From assembly GCA_030686995.1 (NCBI GenBank), contig CM060709.1, forward strand, positions 268,875,057-268,939,056: a stretch of DNA of 64,000 bases, in the 5' to 3' direction. The notes below the pieces were generated by a model that was given only the letters and a program-made list of their open reading frames with translations, had not been told where the DNA came from and ran no database searches. The number at the start of each line of letters is the position of its first letter. The stretch's first letter is position 1. This document shows positions 36,366 through 49,108 of the stretch, one piece after another. Source of the DNA: Artemisia argyi (Eukaryota > Streptophyta > Magnoliopsida > Asterales > Asteraceae). The position numbers and the translations under genes were made by a program.

Positions 36366-37341
36366 ACGTTTGTGATAACCTAACTTTATTCATTGACGTG
36401 ATGTTTTATAAAAGAAAAAGAAAAAAAACGTAACAGTTGGCCGTTGTAAATGAATTAAAAGTATCTACATGAGAATTATTCAGCAAGAATCTATAGTTTT
36501 AATCAGGTTATTATGTTACTATACTACGATAATGTTATTGAGTTGGTAATCACGGATGTGTGATACAACCATTATTCTATACTTATGATTTATGTGTAAA
36601 CCTCTTTTTGTTTGTGAATAGAATCCGAAAGAGACCTCAACAGAACTTTGGCTTATGCCTTATTTAGCTGATAGTATTTAGTAACCTTTTTATGGTTTAA
36701 CCTTTTTGTTATATATACACCAACTTTTAGTAACTCTTTTTTATGTTTTATTGTAAACTTCTACACTTAATATTTGTGTTTTTACTATAAACACACTAAG
36801 CTATAATAGAATTAGTTGTGAGTTCAGGGGCTTTTCACTAAGCTTCTATAAAAAGTATAGCTTTATCATACACATGGTAATTGAATAAGCCAATAAGCAC
36901 CTTTAATAAGCATAACCAAACACCCCTTTAGTTCTAATATGAAGTTTTCTTATCTGATGTTATAACTAATGTTAATACAAATATCGCCTAAAAACGTTAT
37001 TTATATTTTACGATCTTTGCTAAGTTTTGTTAATGACAAAGTATGAACTTTAGCTATAAGTAAATCATCACTTTAAGTGTTTAAGTCTTGTTTAACTAAG
37101 GTTTACATTTCCTTTTAAACAAAACATTGTTTTTATTTATTAAATTAGAAAGTGTCTTGTCACATCACATTTATTTCTTAAAATAGTAATGTCACACCAC
37201 ATTTAGGGCAAGCTTTGTCAATATACATTTATGGTAAGAAAGAGTGTTTGACTAACCATATGTTTGCTTGCAAGTCTTGTGTTTGACTAGGTATAATGAG
37301 ATGTGACCTTGTTTGGTTTGGAAGATTTATTGCAAAACCAA

Positions 37342-37436
37342 CTGCAGCCCTGACGGAACCCTGGGGCTACACGGGCGGAACCCATCTGAGGGTTCCGCCT
37401 GATCCGCCAGACCTGCAGAATGGTTTGCTATAAATA
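37342..37436 (+). promoter_or_regulatory. GC-rich hairpin module and TATA box in the LTR
   Basis: Bounded by CTGCAG at 37342 and 37413. Perfect 10-bp arms GGCGGAACCC (37374-37383) and GGGTTCCGCC (37390-37399) flank ATCTGA, followed by GATCCGCCAGAC. TATAAATA lies at 37429-37436. The module also occurs at 41333 and 47305, and in the other LTR at about 50395. Confidence 0.8.
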
Positions 37437-37733
37437 CCAAACCATTTGTTAGTTTTGAGTCACCCCTTTAGGACATATTTTCACATACTCTCTCAACTAA
37501 CTCAGTAACATTTGACTTGTGTGATTCTCTCATGTAGCAAGGGACTTCACAAGATCATTCAAGAAGTTACAAGCTTCAACTCTAAAGTTGCATGTCTTGT
37601 TAGCTTGGTCATGTATAAGCTTTGGTAGTTTATACCTCATTTGTGTCATGTATGTAGAAGTGATTGGTTAGTATTTTAGGCCTCAAAATACGTAGTGTGT
37701 CGGGAGTTGTTGTACCCTTGTAAAAGAACTAAC

Positions 37734-37870
37734 GGGAGTGGTTGTACCCTTGGTAAAGAACTCGACATCTAGCTTAGTGTCGGTAAAAGTGTAAGCGACG
37801 ATGGGAGTGGTTGTATCCGTGTAAAAGAACTCGACATCTAGCTTAGTGTCGGTAAAAGTGTAAGCGACGT
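37734..37870 (+). repeat. 69-bp tandem duplication in the LTR
   Basis: GGGAGTGGTTGTA...CTCGACATCTAGCTTAG...AAGTGTAAGCGACG is present twice, with a partial third copy upstream (37702-37733). The same arrangement occurs in the 3' LTR (about 50786-50922). It lies downstream of the TATA box, so within the transcribed leader. Confidence 0.9.
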
Positions 37871-38370
37871 TGTAAAGGTTTTCTCCGCCGGTGAAAGGAG
37901 CTTGTTGATTAGTGCTTATAACTCTCGAGTTGGAAACTCGGGGCGTGGACGTAGGGCAAGGAAAAAGAGTCCTTGTAGCCGAACCACGATAAACAATCGT
38001 GTTGTGGTTTGATCGTTTCTTTCTTTATCTTTGCTTATTACATGTTGTCGTTTAGTTAGAATCTCTAATCACATATAAAGCTTTTCAAAGAATTAAACAA
38101 GTAAAGTTGTGTTTATATCTTTAAACAAATGTAAAGCTTTTCAAAGAACTAAACAAGCAAAGTTAGGATCATCACAAGTAAAGCTTTTCAAAGTATGAAA
38201 CAAGTAAAGTTAGAATAGTTATTCACATGAAATGCTTTTCAAAGAATCAAACATATAACATTGTGTTTATATCTTTAAGCAAACGTAAAGTTTTTTTTAA
38301 AGGATATTCAAGTTTAAAAAGGATTTAAAAAGCGGTAAACTATTCAACATCCCTTCTAGTTTTCCACAAT

Positions 38371-38388
38371 TGGCATCAGGAGCTACGT
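38371..38388 (+). promoter_or_regulatory. Primer-binding site, initiator tRNA-Met type
   Basis: TGGCATCAGGAGCTACG lies 2 bp after the 5' LTR end. It resembles TGGTATCAGAGC, the usual plant copia primer site. Confidence 0.75.
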
Positions 38389-38436
38389 TACTCAAGATCT
38401 TTAAAATAGAATGTATTTTAAAACTTGGATCGATCC

Positions 38437-39438
38437 ATGGATTTTGAAAATCTCAAAGAAGGACAACCTATTCAAAACCCACCGCTATTTGAAAAAGAAA
38501 ACTTACTTGAATGGAAAAGTAATTTTGAAAACTATGTGAAATCAATTGATCAAGATCTTTGGCATATTATTTCTTTTGGTGATTTCAAACCAAAGAAAAC
38601 AAGTTTTTGAAAACCAAGATAATTATCTTAAACTTGATAAAAATACTAAAGCTAAAACAATGATTTATAAAGCTTTAGTACCGAATATGAAAGAATGTAT
38701 TTTTGTCAAACGGCTAATGATATTTGGAAAAATATGTTAAACTTTCATCAAGAAATATGTCAAGTCAAAGATGATCAATTTGATCTCACATAAGAATTAG
38801 TAGTCTTAGAAATATTAATAGATAGACATTTAGTTGTGATGAATACATGTGCTACTAGTTTAAATGTTTTAAATGAAGGTGTAAGTGAAGATGATTACTC
38901 GTGTTGAGCTCTTAGTGGACTTGCTTGCGATTCATGGAATAACACGGATAAAGATGAAGCCAACCATCCGGTTTGTGATTCTAAACTAGATAAAACATCA
39001 AGCAAGGTACATTTTGAAACCAAACACTTTTGCTTTGAGAAATTTATCCTAGAGTTTTCTAAACTAGAAAATGAGTCTAAACGTTTATGCAACATGGACC
39101 TAAAAACTATCTTCAAGAATGAGTCTTCAAAATCTTTTAAGAATATCTTTGAAAAGGAAATATTGTTAGAAGATAAAATGTCTAGAATTGAGAGTAATGT
39201 TGAAATTGATCTAGAATGTAAATTGTGTCTAGATTACAAACATAAGATTAAAAAGCAAAATGAGAAAGGAAAAATATTAGTTAAATTTGATGAAAGCTCA
39301 AAATCTCTTGAAAGATTGTTGAGGAGTCAAAGGTTGTTTAAAGATAAAACCGGATTAGGATTTTACTCAAAAGCACCATCAACTAGTAAAACAAAACAAG
39401 TAAAATTTGTCAAACCTAGAAGAGAGATTTTGAGATAA
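38437..39438 (+). pseudogene. gag: Degenerate copia/Sirevirus-type gag
   Basis: ATG at 38437 begins MDFENLKEGQPIQNPPLFEK. It continues with a KENLLEWKSNFENYVKSID...LWHI segment, the wording of the N-terminal domain of copia gag proteins (DUF4219/UBN2 type). A frameshift near 38590 moves the reading to the frame with NYLKLDKNTKAKTMIYKAL. Further breaks follow, and the end is readable at 39094-39438 (LERLLRSQRL, DKTGLGFYSKAP, KQVKFVKPR). No zinc knuckle was found. The gene is non-functional and is not followed by pol. Confidence 0.75.
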
Positions 39439-41332
39439 TTCAATCTCTAATAGAAACTCATGATAAAAGGATTAAGATTATCATGCTCTATGCTTTTATA
39501 TGATTATCTAACCTTCTTGGATACATGAGTAATTGAGTTTCAAAGCATGTCGTCAAACCAAGATTTTACGCGTAATGTTTATCCTCTTGATAGCATCTCT
39601 ATGCAATTTAAAAGGTACGCATTACTTCAACTTGACTTTGATTGTCTCTTGTTTCTAGCATTATGTGTTGGAATATGTGTTATTAGTAATACTCTAAAGT
39701 GTTTACCTGCTATTAGCAATAACTAATATTAGATTCTATGCAACAAGGAATTTCGTCATTAGTATTAGTAGGAGATATAAGGTGTTTTGGTTCTTTAGCC
39801 ATCAATAGATAAACACGAGAAACTCTTGAGTGAGTCTCACTCAACTCTTGCTTACAAGTGAGCTAACTAAGAATTTCCTAAGGGTTAAAATGTCCAACAC
39901 TTTTGTGATGCTTGCAAAACAAACCTTTGTTAAACAATATTCTCAAACACCATACTTTGAGTCTTAAATTGTGTTTTTCTTCAATCACTCCTTTATGATA
40001 ATCTCACATAAAACACACAAGGTGAAATAAATCACATTAGCATACATTAGGATATGTAAAAGAAAATGAGTTTTCAACATCTAGGATTTACACATCAAAT
40101 GTGACACTTAGTCTCATGATGTTGTACCTCTTGGACTCTTTCAAAACAAATAGAGTTCATAGTATCTTAAGTAAGAAAACCCAAAGAGTCGAGGAGTCGT
40201 TGAATATAACATTTAACGAGTGATCTCCTCCTTCTAAGATATCATCTTTGGTAGATGATGACTTAGTCGAAAGTCCAATGATGGCAAGACAAGTATGTTG
40301 TGTAAAACATTAAGAATAAAAGTACAAAATAACATCTTCCCACCTTGAGTCAAACATTGAATCAAGCAAAATTGATATAAGCTATAAAACTTGATTTATA
40401 GGTCATAGTTGTATCTAAGCAAATTCAACAATAACAGTCTTTGGAATTTAGAGTAAAACAACTAGTGAAATAAAATAAGTGTTTCGAAGTAATCATGTGA
40501 TTATAAGTGTCAATTTTTGAAAGTCTTTTTGATAATAAAAGCAAGCTCCAAATGCAAGAGATTTTAACTCAAAGACATTCCTAGTTACTCTCTTGTTCTC
40601 AATGGTTAAGTTATTGATGACTTATCAAGAATGAGATTAGTAAATCCGTAGGTAAAACTAAACGTAGAGAAATGTTCTGAAGACTACTTGTTCTCATAAC
40701 AATTAGATCCAACATTATGTTTAGTGTTTGTCTATGTGCTCGTTTTAAAGAAGATCCTTAAACAACTCTTTAGTTAAGCTTGTTTGGATACATCGTAAGG
40801 TACTACACAACTAGGATTATGGTATCCCAAAAGAACGAGAATAGAAACCATAGTGTATGCCAAATGGAATTATGGCGGTAATAAGTTGATAAGAAAAGCA
40901 CAAGTGGTACTTGCACTTTTATACTTACTTACCCAATGATTCTCCAAAACACGTAAGGTTCTCAAATTAGTTTCGAATGGAGAAGCACATCAACAAGCTC
41001 CGCTTGAACAAGCATTTACGCGTCAACAACGGAATTCTTTTATCAACATTGTTATCTCTTCAACAAAGGAAGCATCGACTTCAGCGACAATTCAATCCAT
41101 TATGTTCTTAATTGACATATTGTGATCCATCATCAACGTCTTGGTAAAAACGTTCATTGAGGAACGTCTTAACTAAGAAAGTCTACAACGTTAACCATTC
41201 TATCAACGTTTTCACAAAACCTCTTGAATGAGAAGCATTCATCATCCCTAGGCTTAGTCAAAGACCTAAAACCTTAGTTTTGAACATTAGGATAAAACCA
41301 CAAAAATCAAGACAATCCCTTTTGAATTTTCC
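39439..41332 (+). other. Internal non-coding part of the Sirevirus-like element
   Basis: No ORF, no pol signature. Sequence wording is gene-like (mixed composition), possibly captured or decayed coding DNA, but I cannot assign it. Confidence 0.4.
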
Positions 41333-41407
41333 CTGCAGCTTCCACGGTACCCTCAGACCATATGGGCGGAACCCTATTTTTGGTTCCGCCTGGTCCGCCA
41401 AAGCTAT
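41333..41407 (+). promoter_or_regulatory. Second copy of the LTR hairpin module, upstream of the transposon-protein ORF
   Basis: CTGCAG at 41333, then CACGGTACCCTCAGACCATA, then the hairpin GGCGGAACCC (41365-41374)/GGTTCCGCC (41382-41390), then TGGTCCGCCAAA. It aligns colinearly with 37342-37418. It sits about 690 bp before the ATG at 42093. Confidence 0.75.
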
Positions 41408-42383
41408 AGAATGTTTTATTCTTAATTTCAAAACCAAACACCCTCTTAACTTAATCATTTACTTTCAAACAGCCATCACCCTCTCAAAAACACATAACCA
41501 CACAAAATTTAGGGCTTTCAATCCAATCTCTTCAAATCCAACTAACTTTGTAAGTGTTCCAAACACAATTGCATTTTTGATTCAAGTATAACATTCTTAT
41601 TTACATTCATTAACTAGAATCTTAGGGTTTATGCATAAAACTTCTTGATTCATGAAAAACTTGGTGGCTAGCCAATCATGTCTTCCATTAGTTAAAGAAT
41701 TGTATCCCTTTTGTTGTTACTTTGATTTGCCAAACACACCAAGTGCATTGTCTTTCAAAAATCGCAATCCAAGACTAGAACATGATTCATCACCACATTG
41801 TTAAAACAAATGAAAAACATCATTAAAACATCACTTGCATACTATCTCTTGAATGCTAAAGGGGATACATAACTAATATGTATTTTCGGGTACATTCAAT
41901 CGAAGACACATTCAATTAGGAGAGTGTTGGTTATCTTTTGTTTTTATAACAAACTTGCAAGACAAAACAATTTGGGAATCAAAATGAGTCAAGATAACCA
42001 AGTCTCCACATTGTTTGCATATAGGAATATATTAGAACATCCACATTGTTAAAAGTCATTAACATATAATTTTGTGTTTTCTAGGAATCAACATGCCTCA
42101 CGCAAATAGATCCGATCACAAGGAAACCCTTAAGTACATGCCCAAACACCATATGACCAAAGGTCACAACAATGTTCAAGTAGAAACCTTTAAGGCACTA
42201 GAAAAACGCTATGTTCACAAAGGTAGAACCATTGATCCATCATTTCTAGAAGGAACATCCATTCGCTAAAACTTTGCCGCAATCAACTTTGATTGTCTCC
42301 TTGATATAGATGAGCCAATTTGTCCTAGGTTCATCTTAGAATTCTATGCAACCGTAAACCTTTCCACAAATGTTGTTGGTAAG

Positions 42384-45300
42384 TGATGAGTGTGTAAATA
42401 CTCATCATTTTTGTCTTATATGAACTGCCAAAACGTCCAAAAACACTCAGTAATGCATCAAAATACTAAAAATATTCAAAAATTGTGTTTTATACGTTTT
42501 ATATGCAAAATGTTTAAAAACAAATGAAAAATGAACAAAGTTTGCATAATTGGCAGTTTCAGTCCCTCAAGTTTCAAAAATTGACAAAACTAGTCCCTGA
42601 AGTTTTAAAACGAAAGAAAAGTCAACCCAAGGCATTTAAAAGTGAAATATGATCAAAAACGATCCTTGGGTAAAAAGTTTGAGAAAATTACACATTTGGT
42701 CCCTCAAAATCCAAAATTGGCAAGAAAGGTCCCTGGATTTTCAGATAATGGCAGAATTGGTCCCTGGTAGGGTATTTTTGAAAGGAAAATCATTTTTTGT
42801 CCTTGGGAAATCAAAAGTTATCACATTTGGTCCTTGGGTGACAAGTTTGGTAAAATTACATGTTTGGTCCCTAAAGTTTGAAATTTTGGCAGAAAAGGTC
42901 CCCGGGAATAAAAATAGGAAATTATCAAAAATGGCCTTTGTACTATTCATTTATGGCAAATCTAGTCCTTATAGTATCTTTGGAAACTTGCCAAATCAGA
43001 CCCCTAAACTTTCAATAAATTACATCTTTGGTCCTTATGAGTTATTACCTTAAAAAAAACAAACCGGACCAAAAAAAATAAAACTAAAACCAAATCCAAC
43101 ACAACCCACTAACCTTTCCCTGGCCCAAGTTTCCCAAGCCCAGTCCACCCTTGCATTTGACCCCGGTCAACACAAACCAAAACCACCCAGCTTATCTCAT
43201 TTCCCTCCTAAATACCACCATCCTCACCACACAACCAAACCACCCTGGTTTTGCCCTCCCCTTGCACCACTTGCCCCACCATCCACCCTTATCCCTTCAT
43301 TACATTCCCCAAGACACCAACTACCCTACCCTACCCCTAGCCTGCAAACACAGAAGCAAATTGGTCACAAAACAGATTTCCCGCCAAAATTGAGTAAGGA
43401 GCAAATGTGAACAATAATGCAACCAAGCTGGTGGGATATGACCGGTGGGACCCACACAAGACAACTGGATGCTATAAAGAGCAAGAAGAAAGCTGGGGAG
43501 AAATGATTAGTGTAGCTTAGTGTAAGTTAGTGTCGACATTAGTTTAGTTTTCAATTCCAGTGTAATCTTTGAATTAAAAAGCTTGTAGCCTGTTGTATTA
43601 ATGTAATTTAAACCTTATTTAATCTCAATTTCAAGTTTCAGTTCATATCATAGTTAATGCAATTTTCAAATTTCAAATAATTTTCAAGTTATTTGATCTT
43701 GTTTGTAATTGATTATAAAGACATACTCTTAAGCTTAATTAAGCTCTGACAAAGCTTATATAAGCTTTTGGAAGCATTAGATTTCAGTAAAAGTTAAAAA
43801 AGCAAAAATATCAAAAATCAAGTAAAAATACAAGAAAAATCAAAAATCAGTTTACCAAGAAGATGAAGCAAGGAGTATGGATGATTCTGGTTTGCAAATG
43901 GTTTAGAAGCTCTTGGGAGCAATCAGGATGTGAATTGGGTCCTTGGTTGCTTAGTGCTCAGTCTTGATCATTTGTAAGCAAGCTCAATTTTCCTGCTTAT
44001 TTAAGTTTCTATTGTTTCCATAGTGTAATTTTAGTTTAATTAGTTTAAATAACATCCACTTAATCTGTTTTAATATTAAAATTCCATAGTTGTAGTTTAA
44101 AATCCCATAGTTGTAGTGTTAACAGTCAGTTGAAGGGGTGTTTGGTTTAGTAGTATTCAGGGAGTTAAGGGTCATATTGGGTGTTACTTTTTTTTGTAAC
44201 ATATTAGTTTAGGTTAATGCAGCATAGCCAAAGTTTAAAATCAGTAGGTAATAATATAAAAAGTCAAAATCACAATATTTCTACCACCACAGTTAACTGT
44301 GGTGGTCACCAAGGATCATAATCACCCATTTCATTGTAAAACTTGTTTAAATAGCTTAATATAGTTTCATTATAGCTTATTATATCATTCTCATTCAGTA
44401 GATTAGGGTTTAGGTTCACCAAAGTCAAACTAGTTGATTTTCTTCAAAAGTCAAATGGCCATATTTCAGATTATTGCAAAATTTCCAGGAATTGTTTAGA
44501 TTTGTGTAATGAGAATTAGACCTTGAGATTTTTAGGATTGGTAACCTCCCACCTCACCTTCAACATCCCAGCTTTGTTGTATTTTTTAGAATTTTCTTGT
44601 GGGCCCCACAAAGCCACAAAGTGACTTGCAGGGCAAGGTCTGCCCCTGCATCAGCAGGTCTGCACCCACACCACCACCTTTGTGGTGGTTTTTTGGCCAC
44701 CATGGTGGTCCACCACCTTCACTATTTGTTCCATTCAAACCCTCCCCCATGGTAGGCTTTAGAAATTGACCATAGCTTTGACCTCAAACCCTGTGGACCC
44801 CACTTGAAATCACCACAAATATCTGTCCCCTTTTCAGTCAAGTTCCAAAGTTCCAAGTGCTTAATTGTGGCTCAATTGCTTATTCAGTAGACCCCTATTG
44901 CTTATTTTGGTTCAAACATGTTCCAATAACTTATTTGAATCTGATTTAACCATTGTGGGTCCCACTTACACCCAATTTAGCTTATTTTCCCTTGTGGCCA
45001 ACTAAAGTCAACTGCCAACCTTTTTAGTTTGTATTCTGCTTATTTTTAAGTTCCATACCACTTGTTTTCACAAAATTTGTTAGTTTTTAGTTATAAAATA
45101 AGTTTGTAAAAGAAAAATCCAAAAAAGTTAAATTAATTTTAAGTGATAGTTTCTATTTAATTTTATTTAAATTCTATTTTTCATTTTTAGATTTTAATTA
45201 AGTACTTGTCATTTTTATATTTTTATTAAATTCCTATTATATTAAAGTAGTTATAATAATTTTCTCAGATTTGTATTTCATCATTTAGTATTAATTAGAA

Positions 45301-46144
45301 TTAATCTTAGTTTTATTAATTATTAATTAATAATTAGTTTAAAATAGCATAATTAGTTTTTATTAAGTAAAACTTAGTTTTTATATTTTTTATAGCTTTT
45401 ATATGTTGTAAAATATTTTTATAAATTTTATTAGAATTTTTACTGTTCATTTGCTATTTTTCTTAATATAAAATATTTAATTAGATAATTAGTAATTAAT
45501 TAGTAATTAATTAATAGAAAATTCACAAAAAGACAAAAACACTTATTTTTATTTTTTAAAACTTATTTTTAGTTATTTTATAATTTTTGAAATTTTATTT
45601 TCATTTTTCTAGTATTTAATTAGTATTAAATTATATTTAAGTGTTTTAAATATTAATAATTAGTAATAATTAGTAATTAATTAATATTAAATAAATAATT
45701 AGGGTTAAAATTAATTTTAATTTTCTAAAAATTTTCTTTTATCTTATAGTTTGTAAAAAAGTCATTTTCAACCCCTGGGTGTTTTCAGATTTCCATTTTC
45801 ACTTTTTATTTTGTACGTTTACGTTTTATTCAAATGTAAACGTACGCGTTTTAGGTTTTAAACGTTTCTGGGTTTTCAAACTTTCCAGTATTGTTAATAT
45901 AGTGTATTTAAGCTATTATCTTTCATATTCCAGTAGTGTAATCATTCAAACTCACTTATACCCCTTTCCTGTCCACATTCACCCGATCACAGACCCGTTT
46001 TAATACCATCCACACCTCGTCGGGACATAACGACCCGGGGAAACCCTATACTTCCACGGAGATTGATTCTAAGCTGTTTGACTTTTACGGTTGACCATTC
46101 ACAAGCGGTTGACCAATAATCGTCTGACCGTTTGGAGCCAATCA
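42384..46144 (+). mobile_element. LTR-type insertion (solo LTR?) of 3.76 kb with GTAAG duplication
   Basis: It starts TGATGAGTGTGTAAATACTC and ends GGAGCCAATCA. A perfect TSD GTAAG lies at 42379-42383 and 46145-46149. Its left part repeats TTTGGTCCCT.AA.TTTG words (42540-43060). It has a TATAAAG near 43470 and an AATTAAA signal near 43570. 45050-45760 is extremely AT-rich. No PBS, gag or pol, so a long gypsy-type solo LTR is the best reading. Confidence 0.8.
42540..43060 (+). repeat. Degenerate tandem 'GGTCCCT' repeats
   Basis: Units such as TTTGGTCCCTCAAAATCC, AAGGTCCCTGGA and TTGGTCCTTGGGTGACAAG recur every 35-45 bp (about ten copies, imperfect). Confidence 0.65.
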
Positions 46145-47304
46145 GTAAGATATCATTAAACTTCACAACCAATCAAACACCACATTACATAGATTTAAAA
46201 GACTTAGCTATCATTCTTGGTGTCCCAAATGAGGGAACTTGTCTCTACACGGATAAGTGGCCCATTTCAAGTCTTGATTCTATTGAGCGTTTTTACCCAT
46301 ACGACAACCCTCTAGTTAGTAAGGAAACAATTAAGGAACATCTCTTTGTTAGAACCTCTACCACAAGAAAGAATCGTTCGGGGAATATTGTGGATAAGGA
46401 TCCTTTTGGGACAATTTAAGAAGTGGGAAGAAATTCTTAGAGCTAACGTCATAAGTACCATAGGAAATAGAGATCATATTAACACATGTCTTTGCTACAT
46501 GCTCTATAGCATTTCCACCGGTCAACCATTCAACTTAGCCTACTACATAGCCAAAAGAATGGCCGACATATCCTTAGTTGGAACAACCGCTCTTCCGTAT
46601 GGAATGCTTCTTACTCGCCTCTTTAGAGCAATCTCACCCATTTCTCCCAACGATAATGGAATGCGCCTTGACTATTCTCTCGTTCCTCACATTTTCGTTC
46701 CTCTAAGTGATAAACGAGTTTTCAAGGGTAAGGGCAAACGTACTCGCTCACATACACCATCATCATCATCATCCGACATGAGCGAGGACGATAAACTTCC
46801 TAACTCTAAGTTACCTCCTTTAGAATACCTTCAAGCACTTCCCGTCATTGACAATGCATCCGAAGAGTTCAAGCAAACCAAAGGAATGTTCAAATGCTTT
46901 GGAAGGTACCTAAGCAAGCTCAATAAGAAGATAGACCGGTTGTGAGAAGATTAAGGAGTGTTTGGCTTATGAATGTTTTAGAACCTTTTATGTGTTAAAC
47001 TACGTGATTTGTATTGTTTTTCACTTTCATGTTTCAGTATGTTTGTTGGATTATGTTTGTATGAGCTTTTATGCATAATGACAATGTTTGAGGTGTTTGT
47101 TAATGTTTTATGCTTATGGCTATTCTTACTAAGTATAGTGAAATCCTCGACCTCAAGGTCAAAGTCCTATAATATGTATGTTTACGTGTCTAATTTTTTC
47201 ATTGCCTAACCTGAAATGCATTATCTTTTTGATTTTAGGAGTTTTCGAAAATTTTGAAAATCGTCTCGTGGGTCAAAATGGCGGACTGCCTAATTTTTCA
47301 CCCC

Positions 47305-47442
47305 TGGCGGATCTGACGGTACCCAAAATTGGGTTCCGCCAGTATATTTTCTGGGAAACCCAGAATTGGCCCAACGGACCAGACGGTACCCTCAAATAGG
47401 TTCCGCCTGTGTACCGCGAGGGTTCCGCCAGACACCTGCAGA
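47305..47442 (+). promoter_or_regulatory. Third copy of the hairpin module, duplicated, upstream of the Pro/Ser-rich ORF
   Basis: GGCGGATCTGACGGTACCC...GGGTTCCGCC, then a second GACGGTACCCTC...GGTTCCGCC, then GGGTTCCGCCAGAC and CTGCAG at 47436. It lies about 490 bp before the ATG at 47930. Confidence 0.7.
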
Positions 47443-47929
47443 AAATTTGTCATTTTTCTTAAGTCCAAAACTTGTAAAGTGTCAAAACCATTATCCTAAG
47501 TGAGAAACATCTTCCATTAACTCCAATAACCATATTAGAACAACTCTCACTCCATAAAACAATTAGGAAACCACTTCCCTCCAAAAATTCAAATTCAAAC
47601 ATAACTAACCCAAGGAACTCTTTTAAAGGATCCTTCAAACCATTAAAACATTTTCAACCAAATCACATCCCATGATCACAAAGCATTGAGTGCATTTGTT
47701 GGTCTTTCACTCCACCTTATTCCATTGGATTGACATGCAATGATTTGACATGTTCATGAAAACTTTGTAAATCATTTGAATCCTCAACCTTTGAGTGGTA
47801 GAACATCAAATCCAAACACCCATTTCAACATCTCCTCCACCCTATAAATTTGAAAGTTTTGCAACAATTAAAATCACACCATCACCATTAAAACTTCTTC
47901 TCTCAAAACATCAAAACCACACCTTTGAA

Positions 47930-49108
47930 ATGACTAAATCCAACACATCATCCGAGTCATCAAAATCCTTCTAAAAAACCACTAGGATTAGTGTTAAACC
48001 TTGTTGCTTCAACAAAACCGTCAAGTCAAGCTCATCTTCTTCAAGTGATGCTTCGCTTAACATTTCTTCACCTATCCAAGATTTCCTTAACCTCACTACT
48101 TCAACACCATGCTCAACACATTGCAATACCAATGTAATCACCTTTCAAGATTTGCTTAATCTTGATACTCCAACACCCTCTCCAACACATTGCTACTCAA
48201 ACATAGCCACCATTCCTTCACCTACTAGACCTTCATGTGATTCAACATCACCTTCTCAACAAGCTCAACCAACTAAAATTTCATCACCTCAATCACCTAC
48301 AATTTCACCAATGGAACTTTTCCATACACCTCCAACATCACCACTACCTTATTTGGAAACATTAGAAGACCTATCACCCAAATCATCAAGTCCACAATCC
48401 TTATCACTCTTTGACACCATTGCTCAAATGGAAACCCAACAACAATCTAGTGAGCAACTAGATGATGAACCCCATCAACCCTCAATGATAGAACGGTTAG
48501 CTTACCGTTATGCTAGACCATCCATTTTTCCAAATGATCAAGGCCGTACCCACTTACAATCATTTGTGTTTCACCCAATTTACAAAGACCTTCATGGCAA
48601 TCCTTCCGGCGAACCAAGCTTTCGCCATTTTGTTCAAAATCAACAACCACAACAACAACAACCATCACCACAAGACTCTTCCCAACAATTTGAATCTCTA
48701 CTTTCTTCTTATAAGAAAATAGAAGCATCCATATGGGAAAAACCTCCAAACCTTAATGATGAGATTGACACTCATTTAAACCACCTTCATGCCTTCAAAC
48801 GTATGGTTGACTCTCAAATCAACCATATTACGGTTTTACAAACAACGCTACAATCAACTAATGAAGGAAGTAAAAACACCTCTCAACCATCCACCTTTGC
48901 TCCTTTAAGTTCAAATCATCCACCACCAACAAACCAAACCACTCTTCCACCAAATTTTCCTCGCCATGGTTGCAGACAATGCGAAAGAACCGCTCGCATT
49001 AGTGAAGGATGTCGAACGGAAATTCGTGAGCTATCCGAAGAAATGAGGTTTATCCTAAACCACATTTTGGATCGTCTACAATCCTTGTCTCACACACCTC
49101 AACCTTAG
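47930..49108 (+). pseudogene. Pro/Ser/Gln-rich ORF of the Sirevirus-like element, one nonsense codon
   Basis: The frame opens at ATG 47930 (about 390 codons) but has TAA at 47972-47974; the open part begins after it and ends at 49108. The first half is low-complexity Ser/Thr/Pro. The middle has MIERLAYRYARPSIF, RTHLQSFVFHPIYKDLHGNP and a QPQQQQPSPQDSSQQ tract. The C-terminal third has INHITVLQTTLQS, then CRQCERTARI and EIRELSEEMRFILNHILDRL, which could form a coiled coil with a CxxC. I do not recognise a family. It is downstream of the transposon-protein ORF, has its own upstream hairpin module, and is near intact despite the pol loss. Confidence 0.6.

Larger units (their letters stand above)
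36970..38368 (+). repeat. 5' LTR of the Sirevirus-like element
   Basis: Starts TGTTAATACAAATATCGCC, ends CTAGTTTTCCACA. It contains the GC-rich hairpin module (37342-37418), TATAAATA (37429-37436) and a 69-bp tandem duplication (37734-37870). Confidence 0.95.
42093..46945 (+). pseudogene. 'Putative plant transposon protein' type ORF, split by an LTR insertion
   Basis: Part one runs from ATG 42093 (preceded by an acceptor-like TTTTCTAG) to 42383, with one in-frame TAA at 42267-42269. Part two runs 46145-46945 with a frameshift near 46390-46420. Visible wording includes KALEKRYVHKGRTIDPSFLE, then after the insertion LKDLAIILGVPNEG, KKWEEILRANVIS, INTCLCYMLYSISTGQPFN and LPYGMLLTRLFRAISP. This order matches the ORF often annotated as 'putative plant transposon protein' in plant retroelements (I believe Pfam Transposase_32); its function is not established. 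The C-terminus is basic then acidic (KGKGKRTRSH, SSSSSDMSEDD). The frame is continuous across the insertion if one TSD copy is ignored, so the ORF was intact at that point when it was hit. Confidence 0.75.

Noticed and set aside
42649..43053. 134-aa ORF in the LTR insertion
   Set aside because: It follows the degenerate GGTCCCT tandem repeats and has repeat-derived composition.
46132..46945. Two separate genes at 46132-46419 and 46346-46945
   Set aside because: They overlap in different frames with continuous homology, so they are one frameshifted ORF whose first part lies before the insertion at 42384.
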